Assembly: GCA_041580375.1 (NCBI GenBank)
Contig: JBFGDZ010000175.1
Coordinates: forward strand, 1 to 7,012
Direction: 5' to 3'
DNA length: 7,012 nt
Origin: JAPUIN01 sp041580375
Lineage (GTDB): Bacteria; Acidobacteriota; Polarisedimenticolia; Gp22-AA2
Shown here: piece by piece, positions 1 to 4,922 of the stretch
Layout: each line of letters opens with the position of its first letter
How positions within the stretch are numbered: position 1 is the stretch's first letter
Position numbers and translations under genes: made by a program
Notes under the pieces: generated by a model
What the model was told of the DNA's origin: nothing
The model's database searches: none
The model's input: the letters and a program-made list of their open reading frames with translations, nothing else

Positions 1-330
1 CAGTCGCTGCGTGGACCCCTCGGGAAAAGACGCCACGGCGATCGTCCCCTCCGTGAAGCAGTCGACGTCCGGATCGGCCGAGAACAGGACGAAGCGGACG
101 TTCGTCAGGGACGGCCCGTCGTTGCGCACCGTCACGACCAGCCGCCCCGTCTCCCCCGTGTCGGGGAAGGCGTCGCCGTCCCCGTCGATGTCGCGGTAGG
201 CGATCTCCTGGATGGTGAACATGCCGGCCTCCGCCGCCCGCGCGGCCGCGGGCAGGAGCGCCGCCGCGGCGCACGCCGCCAGCAGCGCGAGGCAGGAGAC
301 TCCTCGACCCGATCGGCGCAGCAGGTTCAT
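1..330 (-). CDS. Secreted protein, N-terminal part, with Asp/Gly-rich Ig-like repeat-type sequence
   Basis: The gene starts at ATG 330-328 and runs off the left edge, giving 110 codons. Residues 1-32 look like a Sec signal peptide: MNLLRR, then a long Ala/Leu/Cys hydrophobic core, ending in ARA before AE, a good signal peptidase I site. Residues 40-75 carry an acidic stretch (DIDGDGD, then PDTGET) followed by a beta-strand-like LVVTVRNDG segment. That pattern is common in extracellular Ig-like or CARDB/DUF11-like modules of large secreted proteins, and the acidic part may bind calcium. GGGAGG about 11 nt upstream can serve as ribosome binding site. The gene is divergent from the sigma-factor operon. 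The rest of the protein and its function cannot be seen. The reading frame and signal peptide are clear; the domain class is inferred from sequence style. Confidence 0.8.
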   Translation of the reverse strand, partial: MNLLRRSGRGVSCLALLAACAAAALLPAAARAAEAGMFTIQEIAYRDIDGDGDAFPDTGETGRLVVTVRNDGPSLTNVRFVLFSADPDVDCFTEGTIAVASFPEGSTQRL

Positions 331-358
331 CGGCGCGCGACCCTCCCGTCGACGAAGA

Positions 359-386
359 TTGAGCGGCGAATTGTTTCTATGATAAC
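359..386. promoter_or_regulatory. AT-rich island in the divergent intergenic region, possible promoter
   Basis: This is the only AT-rich patch between the divergent genes. On the plus strand TTGAGC (359-364) and GATAAC (381-386) are 16 bp apart, and TTGAGC is the same -35 hexamer as in the promoter at 2582. TATGAT (378-383) is a better -10 box but lies too close to that -35. On the minus strand TATCAT (384-379) matches five of six -10 bases and could serve the secreted-protein gene, but it has no clear -35. The direction cannot be decided from sequence alone. Confidence 0.3.
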
Positions 387-483
387 CCGCATCGCCGTGA
401 AGGGGCGCCCGAAGTTCGGTGCGTGGTCGGAGCCCGCGAGGTCCTCCTGATGCCGCCCGCCGCTGCCGGCGGCGGTGCGTCGT

Positions 484-489
484 TATAAT
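484..489 (+). promoter_or_regulatory. Perfect TATAAT -10 box ahead of the sigma-factor operon
   Basis: A consensus TATAAT stands out in GC-rich surroundings, 48 bp before the proposed ATG of the sigma-factor gene. No convincing -35 hexamer is present at 15-18 bp spacing; the region there is a GC-rich inverted repeat (CCGCCG/CGGCGG, about 458-472). Initiation would fall near 496, inside the leader repeat at 493-512. The operon might need an activator, or another promoter may be used. No GGAAC-type ECF promoter is visible here, so autoregulation by the encoded sigma factor is not supported by a recognisable site. Confidence 0.45.
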
Positions 490-492
490 CCC

Positions 493-512
493 CTTCCACC
501 CATTCCCGAGGA
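493..512 (+). repeat. Leader repeat, copy 1 (ahead of the sigma factor)
   Basis: This 20-bp segment matches 2684-2703 at 19 of 20 positions; ACCCATTCCCGAGGA (498-512) is identical. It begins about where transcription from the TATAAT at 484 would start. Its terminal GAGGA is 25 nt from the sigma ATG, too far to act as that gene's ribosome binding site, unlike in copy 2. Confidence 0.7.
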
Positions 513-537
513 TGCGGCGTACATACCGGCGGGAGCG

Positions 538-1092
538 ATGGAGACCGACCGCGCGTTGATGAGGAGGGTCGCGCGCCGCGACGAGGCGGCGTTCGCCCTG
601 ATGGTGGAGCGCTACGGGGGGCGGCTGCTCGCCGTGGCGCGCCGCCTGCTGCGATCGCGCGAGGACGCGGAGGACGCCGTGCAGAGGACGTTCATGCGAT
701 GCCTGACCGCCGCGGGCGACTACCGGCCCGAGTGGGCCGTGTCGACATGGCTCTACCGCATCCTGACCAACACCTGCATCGACGAGATGCGGCGGCGCAG
801 GACGCGCGACCGCGAACTGCCGGCGACGCTGCGGGCCGCGGGCGCGCCCCCGCCGGGGCGCCACCCGACGGCGTCGCTCGACATGGAACGGGCGCTCGCG
901 ATGCTGCCGCGCGAGGCGCGCGTCCTGGTGGCGCTGCGCTACGTCGACGGGCTGTCGTACCGTGAGCTGGCGCGCGTGCGCGGCATCACGGTGAACACGG
1001 TGAAGAGCCAGCTGCACCGCGCGAAGGGGATCCTGCGATCCCGTCTGCGCGGCGACGACCGGCCGGCGGCCGGGCCGCGAGGTGAGCGATGA
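538..1092 (+). CDS. ECF-type RNA polymerase sigma factor (sigma-70 family)
   Basis: This 184-residue protein has the usual size and two-domain layout of ECF sigma factors. The sigma-2 region spans about 15-88: DEAAF near the start, DAEDAVQRTF (43-52) corresponding to the core-binding segment, and STWLYRILTNTCID (69-82) in the -10 recognition region. The sigma-4 region spans about 115-170, with a helix-turn-helix in LSYRELARVRGITVNTVKSQLHRAK form at 139-163. No extra C-terminal sensor domain is present. ATG 538 is chosen because the family begins just there and GGGAG precedes it, though only 2 nt away. A GTG at 475 would add 21 residues unlike the family and cover the TATAAT. The stop overlaps the next ATG as ATGA, so the sigma factor and the alkyltransferase are probably translationally coupled. 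No classical membrane anti-sigma factor is adjacent. Its target promoters are unknown. Confidence 0.92.
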   Translation: METDRALMRRVARRDEAAFALMVERYGGRLLAVARRLLRSREDAEDAVQRTFMRCLTAAGDYRPEWAVSTWLYRILTNTCIDEMRRRRTRDRELPATLRAAGAPPPGRHPTASLDMERALAMLPREARVLVALRYVDGLSYRELARVRGITVNTVKSQLHRAKGILRSRLRGDDRPAAGPRGER

Positions 1093-1820
1093 CCCACGAT
1101 CCGATCGACGCGCGACTGACCGAACTGTTCCGGCCGGCGGAGACGCCCCCCGATCTGGCGGCGCGGGCCGCCCGGATGGCGGCGGCGCGCGAGGCCGCCG
1201 CGGCGCGCCTGGCCCGCCGTCTGGCCGAACGCCTCGTGATCCGGGCGAGCGCGCGCGGCATCGTGCGGGTGCACCCGGGGCGCCTGCCCGCTTCCGCCGG
1301 CGGCGCCGGCGCGCGACGGCTGGAGGATCGCGCCCGCGAGGAGCTGATGGAGTACCTGGCCGGCCGGCGCGCCTTCTTCTCCGTGCCGGTCGATCTGTCC
1401 GGCGCGGGCGCGTTCCAGCGCGACGTGCTGGGCGCCGCGCGGGCGATCCCGTTCGGCGAGACCCGCGCCTACGCCTGGATCGCGAGGCGCATCGGCAGCC
1501 CGCGCGCGGTGCGCGCCGTCGGCACCGCGCTCGGCCGCAATCCGGTGCCGCTCATCGTCCCGTGCCATCGCGTGCTCCGCAGCGGCGGGGATCTCGGCGG
1601 CTACGGACTGGGGACCGATCTGAAGCGCCTCCTCCTCGACCTGGAGCGTTCGACCCCCCTGCTCGAGGGGAACAGCGCCACCCGCGTCGTCTGTCTCGTC
1701 GGCTGCCCCGCGACGCGGCGCACGCGCGCCGACCGGCGCATCGTCTTCGCCTCGGTGGACGACGCGCGATCGGTCGGCTACCGCCCCTGCCGGGTCTGCC
1801 GGCCGGGAAAGGCCGCGTGA
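1089..1820 (+). CDS. ogt: O6-alkylguanine-DNA alkyltransferase with C-terminal Ada-type zinc domain
   Basis: This 243-residue protein has three parts. Residues 1-45 are an Ala/Arg-rich, probably helical extension that I do not recognise. Residues 46-187 are the suicide DNA repair enzyme: an N-terminal ribonuclease-like part (about 46-103), then the catalytic domain with FQRDVL, IPFGET, the Arg-finger segment RAVGTALGRNP (R142, N151), and PCHRV with acceptor C159, closing with GGYG and LKRLLLDLE. Residues 198-239 resemble the metal-binding domain of Ada: C202-x3-C206-P and YRPC234-x2-C237-RP, with spacing close to C38, C42, C69 and C72 of E. coli Ada, where C38 accepts methyl groups from DNA phosphotriesters. 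In E. coli Ada this domain is N-terminal and followed by an AraC-type helix-turn-helix; here it is C-terminal and none is seen. The gene overlaps the sigma gene (ATGA) and the oxygenase gene (GTGA). Repair activity is well supported; sensing is inferred. Confidence 0.93.
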   Translation: MTHDPIDARLTELFRPAETPPDLAARAARMAAAREAAAARLARRLAERLVIRASARGIVRVHPGRLPASAGGAGARRLEDRAREELMEYLAGRRAFFSVPVDLSGAGAFQRDVLGAARAIPFGETRAYAWIARRIGSPRAVRAVGTALGRNPVPLIVPCHRVLRSGGDLGGYGLGTDLKRLLLDLERSTPLLEGNSATRVVCLVGCPATRRTRADRRIVFASVDDARSVGYRPCRVCRPGKAA

Positions 1821-2524
1821 CGATCCGCGAGCGCCTCCGGCGTCTCGACTGGACCGGGATCGGATCGTCCCTGGACGAGCGGGGCTTCGCCGTCCTGCCG
1901 CGCGTCCTGACCGCCGCCGAGTGCCGGAGCCTCGTCCGTCTCTACGCGAACGACCGCCGTTTCCGGAAGACGATCGACATGGGGAGGCACCGGTTCGGCG
2001 AGGGGGACTATCGGTACTTCGATCATCCCCTGCCGCCGCTCGTCCGCGATCTCCGCGCCGGCGCCTATCCCCGCCTCGCCTCGATCGTGAACCGGTGGAT
2101 GCAGCGGCTCGGCGGGAAGGAGCGCCACCCGAAGACACTCGCGGCGTTCCTGCGACGCTGCCACGGCGCGGGCCAGCAGCGCCCCACGCCGCTGCTGCTC
2201 CATTACGAGGCGGGCGGGTACAACCGGCTGCATCAGGATCTGTACGGCGCCGTCGCCTTCCCGGTGCAGATGACCTTCCTCCTGAGCCGGCCCGGGGTCG
2301 ACTTCGCCGGGGGGGAGATCCTGCTGGTGGAGAACCACCCCCGCGCGCAGTCGATCGGCCACGCGGTCTCCCCGCGCCTCGGCGAGGGCGTCATCTTCGC
2401 GACGCGCGAGCGGCCGGTGCGGGGAGCGCGCGGCTTCTACCGGGCCGCGATGCGGCACGGCGTCAGCCGTCTTCTCTCCGGCCGGCGCTACACGCTGGGC
2501 GTCATCTTCCACGACGCGAAATGA
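1817..2524 (+). CDS. 2OG-Fe(II) oxygenase, COG3826 / Oxygenase-NA family
   Basis: The 235-residue protein starts at GTG 1817, which overlaps the previous stop as GTGA; GGGAAAGG lies just upstream as ribosome binding site. It shows the double-stranded beta-helix iron-site pattern: H139-Q-D141 within GGYNRLHQDLYG, distal H214 in MRHGVS, and an Arg in SGRRYTLG (223 or 224) as probable 2-oxoglutarate contact. Other blocks typical of the family are LLLHYEAGGYN (126-136), FPVQMTFLLSRPG (148-160), GGEILLVE (165-172), RGFYR (205-209) and the final LGVIFHDA. Pfam describes Oxygenase-NA as acting in oxidative demethylation of damaged DNA, analogous to AlkB. I am confident of the family by motif recall; the DNA substrate is inferred, strengthened by co-translation with an alkyltransferase. 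The length is normal and no residue of the iron site is missing. Confidence 0.9.
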   Translation: MTIRERLRRLDWTGIGSSLDERGFAVLPRVLTAAECRSLVRLYANDRRFRKTIDMGRHRFGEGDYRYFDHPLPPLVRDLRAGAYPRLASIVNRWMQRLGGKERHPKTLAAFLRRCHGAGQQRPTPLLLHYEAGGYNRLHQDLYGAVAFPVQMTFLLSRPGVDFAGGEILLVENHPRAQSIGHAVSPRLGEGVIFATRERPVRGARGFYRAAMRHGVSRLLSGRRYTLGVIFHDAK

Positions 2525-2581
2525 CGCGTGCCGCGATGCGGGATGCCGTCGCCGCCCGGGGAACCGTCCGCCGATCCCCGA

Positions 2582-2610
2582 TTGAGCCGCGCGTCGCGGA
2601 CGCCTATAAT
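2582..2610 (+). promoter_or_regulatory. Sigma-70-like promoter for the cysteine synthase gene
   Basis: TTGAGC (2582-2587) and a perfect TATAAT (2605-2610) are separated by exactly 17 bp. This is the best promoter in the window. Transcription would begin near 2617, leaving a leader of about 90 nt before ATG 2709. It makes the cysteine synthase gene a separate transcription unit from the upstream alkylation-repair genes, which end at 2524. Confidence 0.75.
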
Positions 2611-2625
2611 GACGCCCGATCGAGA

Positions 2626-2650
2626 CGCCCCGCCTGCAATCGGCGGGGCG
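2626..2650 (+). other. GC-rich hairpin in the 5' leader of the cysteine synthase gene
   Basis: CGCCCCGCC (2626-2634) pairs perfectly with GGCGGGGCG (2642-2650) around a 7-nt loop. It starts about 10 nt after the predicted transcription start. No T-run follows, so it is not a standard intrinsic terminator. It could stabilise the mRNA or take part in leader control. I recognise no known riboswitch here. Confidence 0.55.
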
Positions 2651-2683
2651 GCCATGCCGGAGCCGGATCCCCCCCGATCGACG

Positions 2684-2703
2684 CTTCGACCCATTCCCGA
2701 GGA
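2684..2703 (+). repeat. Leader repeat, copy 2, containing the ribosome binding site of the cysteine synthase gene
   Basis: This segment matches 493-512 at 19 of 20 positions. Its final GAGGA (2699-2703) lies 5 nt before ATG 2709, a good Shine-Dalgarno position, which supports that start. Confidence 0.7.
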
Positions 2704-2708
2704 CCGTC

Positions 2709-3662
2709 ATGTCTCAGTCGATCGAGGACACCCCGCCGCTGCACACGCCCCTGATCCGCTTCGAGGGGGTCTGGGTCAAGCTCGAGCACAGGAATCCGAG
2801 CGGCAGCGTGAAGGATCGCGTGGCCCGCTATCTCCTTTCGGGCGAGCGGGCGCGCACCAGGCTCGAGGGCGTGCGCGAGGTGGTCGAGCCGACGAGCGGC
2901 AACGCCGGCATCGCCCTCGCCTACTGGGCGGCGCGCTCCGGCTTCGACGCCGTCATCTTCATGCCGGAGAACATGTCGGAGGAGCGCAAGACGATCATCC
3001 GGGGCCACGGGGGGCGTCTCGTGCTGACGCCGGAAAAGGACGGCGTCGTGGGGGCGATCCGCCGCGCGCGCGAGTACGCCGCCGAGCGCCCCGACCGGAT
3101 GCTGTTCGACCAGTTCGACGACGAGGCGGGGGTCGAGGCGCAGGCGCTGCTCGGCCGCGAGATCCACGGGCAGGCCAGGGACGCCGGCATTGAGCACTTC
3201 GACGTCGTCGTGGCCGGCGTCGGGACCGGGGGGACGCTGATCGGCGCGGGCGGCTATCTGAAAAAGATGCACCCGGAGACGCGACTGATCGCCGTCGAGC
3301 CGGACGAGAGCCCCCTCGTCTGCAAAAAGCTGTTCCCCTCCTGCGCGACGATCGGCGTCTCGCGGGAGACGGGTGAGTTCCCCCTCGCGGTCTGCCACCT
3401 GCAGGAGGGGATAGGGGACGGCCTGGTCCCCGGCATCGTGGCGCGGCACCGGGATCTACTCTCGGACGCCGTGCTGGTGGCCGACGCCGAGGCGCTGGAG
3501 GAGACCCGCAGGATCAACCGCGCCGGGCACGCCGTCGGCCCGAGCAGCGGGACCAACCTCGCCGTCGCCCGCCGCTTCGCCGCACAAGGCCGGACCGTTT
3601 TGACCTTCTTCTGCGACTCGATCAACCGCTACCGCAGCCTGCCGGATTTCCGCGACCTCTGA
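2709..3662 (+). CDS. Cysteine synthase-family PLP-dependent enzyme
   Basis: This 317-residue protein is a fold-type II PLP enzyme of the CysK/CysM group, which joins O-acetylserine (or a related activated serine) with sulfide to make cysteine. The Schiff-base lysine is K35 in NPSGSVKDR. The substrate-binding loop is TSGNAGIALA (62-71), with Ala where Thr is usual. The phosphate-binding loop is GVGTGGT (170-176). PSSGTN near the C-terminus probably supplies the Ser contacting the pyridine nitrogen. Between EPDESPLV (197-204) and GIGDG (234-238) the protein is about 15-17 residues longer than usual and holds C205, C212 and C229. The usual QF-NP-N-H segment reads FDQFDDEAGVEAQ. These differences make the exact substrate uncertain; a related beta-replacement reaction is possible. 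It has its own promoter (2582-2610) and ribosome binding site, and converges on the exporter operon. Confidence 0.87.
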   Translation: MSQSIEDTPPLHTPLIRFEGVWVKLEHRNPSGSVKDRVARYLLSGERARTRLEGVREVVEPTSGNAGIALAYWAARSGFDAVIFMPENMSEERKTIIRGHGGRLVLTPEKDGVVGAIRRAREYAAERPDRMLFDQFDDEAGVEAQALLGREIHGQARDAGIEHFDVVVAGVGTGGTLIGAGGYLKKMHPETRLIAVEPDESPLVCKKLFPSCATIGVSRETGEFPLAVCHLQEGIGDGLVPGIVARHRDLLSDAVLVADAEALEETRRINRAGHAVGPSSGTNLAVARRFAAQGRTVLTFFCDSINRYRSLPDFRDL

Positions 3663-3667
3663 GGCCC

Positions 3668-3690
3668 GCGGCGCGCCGATCCCGCGCCGC
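3668..3690. terminator. Inverted repeat between convergent genes, possible bidirectional terminator
   Basis: GCGGCGCG (3668-3675) and CGCGCCGC (3683-3690) form a perfect 8-bp stem with a 7-nt loop in the 44-nt gap between the cysteine synthase stop (3662) and the permease stop (3707, minus). No T-run flanks it on either side, so it is not a textbook intrinsic terminator; the position between two convergent 3' ends is the main argument. Confidence 0.4.
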
Positions 3691-3706
3691 ACGCGGAGCG
3701 GGGGTC

Positions 3707-4910
3707 TCACTCCGCCCTCAGCGCCTCGACCGGATCGAGACCGGCGGCCCGCCGCGCCGGCAGGGCGCCGCTCAGAAGCCCCACGGCGAACGACAGGGCG
3801 AGCGCCCCGAAAACGTACTCCGCCGGCGTGCTCACCGGCAGACCCGGGAGGGCCAGACGCAGGAGCCGCGCGATGCCGATGCCGCCGAGCAGTCCCAGCG
3901 CGCCGCCCGCCGTGGACAGAAGCGCCGCCTGCAGCAGAAAGAACCGCAGGACCTCCCGGCGCCGCGCCCCGAGCGCGCGCAGGAGCCCGATCTCGGCCGT
4001 GCTCTCGTTCACCGAGATCCACATCATGGTGAGGATGCCGATGGCGCCGACGACGAGCGAGATCCCCCCGATCGCGGCGACGCCGGCCGTGATGACGACG
4101 AGGATGTCGTCCAGGATCTCCAGCATCGACTCCTGCGTCGTGATGGTGAAGTCCTCCTCGCCGTCGTGGCGCTCGAGCATGACGCGACGGATGTCCTCGG
4201 CCACCTGCGCCGTGAACCGGCCGCTGCGGTAGACGACGTCGATCTCGATCAGATCGTCGCGGTTGAACAGGCTCATCGCCGTCCCGACCGGGATGAAGGC
4301 GGTGTCGTCGAGATCGAAGTTCAGGAACTGCCCCTTCGGCTCGGTCACGCCGATCACCCGGAAGGGGCGCCCTCCGATCCGGATCCGCTCCCCGAGGGGA
4401 TTCTCCTCGCCGAACAGCTCGCGCTTCACCTTCAGCCCGAGGACCGCGACCGCGGCGCCGTGCCGCGGATCCCCCTCCGGGAGGAAACGGCCCTGGCGCA
4501 CGCCGAACTTCCAGACGAACGGCATCTCCGACGTGACGCCGTACACGAGCACGCGCCGGCCGCGCTCGCCGTGCTCCACGCGGGCGTTCCCGAAGGCGAC
4601 CGGCATCGCCGCCTCGACCTGGCAGGCGACGGAGCGCTTCTGCGTCCTCGATCGTCAGCTTGCGGATCGTGCCGGCCAGGGCCGCGGGCGATCCGCCGGT
4701 CGTGGACGACTTGCCGGGATTGATGGCGATGAGGTTGGTGCCGAACTGGGTGAACTCGCTCAGGACGTACTCGCGCGTCCCCTCGCCGATCGATGTCAGC
4801 AGGATCACCGCGGCGATGCCGATGGCGATCCCGATCATCGTCAGGGCGGATCGCAGCCGGTGGCCGGCCACCGCCCCCCACGCGAATCGCATCAGATCGC
4901 GGCCCCTCAT
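3707..4910 (-). pseudogene. MacB/FtsX-type ABC transporter permease, frameshifted
   Basis: The start (ATG 4910-4908) opens a frame with the MacB-type N-terminus: HRLRSALTMIGIAIGIAAVILL as first membrane segment, then GTNLIAINPG and KLTIEDAEALRR. Similarity to the neighbouring permease then stops in this frame and resumes one frame over, from VEAAMPVAFGNARV to the stop at 3709-3707. The second frame is open only from 4654 (TGA at 4657-4655), so the shift lies between about 4654 and 4606. The whole span is 1204 nt, one more than a multiple of three. Both parts together give about 400 residues, matching the 401 of the neighbour: periplasmic domain, ERHDGEED, then three C-terminal membrane segments with TAEIGLLRALGA and a final LDPVEALRAE. 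The second half alone has an in-frame ATG at 4606 but would lack membrane segment 1. It is either a true pseudogene or a sequence error in a functional gene. Confidence 0.85.
4151..4176. repeat. 26-bp exact repeat shared by the two permease genes, copy 1
   Basis: This stretch is identical to 5359-5384 and encodes the conserved ERHDGEED segment of both permeases. The identical codons in paralogs that differ widely elsewhere suggest strong constraint or past gene conversion. A second, 19-bp identity occurs at 3984-4002 and 5192-5210 (TAEIGLL segment). Confidence 0.75.
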
Positions 4911-4914
4911 CCTC

Positions 4915-4922
4915 TCACCTCC
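4915..4922 (-). promoter_or_regulatory. Strong Shine-Dalgarno overlapping the upstream stop codon
   Basis: On the minus strand GGAGGTGA lies 7 nt (counting from GGAGG) before ATG 4910, and its TGA is the stop codon of the preceding permease gene. The near-perfect match to the 16S tail indicates efficient, coupled translation of the second permease and fixes its start. Confidence 0.75.

Noticed and set aside
1082..1816. Extension of the oxygenase frame back to a GTG at 1082
   Set aside because: The extension is shadow sequence of the alkyltransferase in another frame. The family begins near residue 1 of the GTG 1817 start, which has a GTGA overlap and a ribosome binding site.
939..2138. A 399-codon open frame on the minus strand across the sigma, alkyltransferase and oxygenase genes
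   Set aside because: Its product is low-complexity Arg/Ala/Gly sequence with no motif. Long antisense frames are expected at this GC content, and the plus-strand genes have clear family motifs.
2557..2580. Inverted repeat CGGGGA/TCCCCG after the oxygenase gene as a terminator
   Set aside because: The stem is only 6 bp with a 12-nt loop and no T-run, and it abuts the next promoter; too weak to call.
2560..2595. GGAACC at 2560 as the -35 of an ECF-type promoter
   Set aside because: No CGTC-like -10 occurs at 16-17 bp; the nearest, at 2592, is about 27 bp away. The TTGAGC/TATAAT pair is a better explanation.
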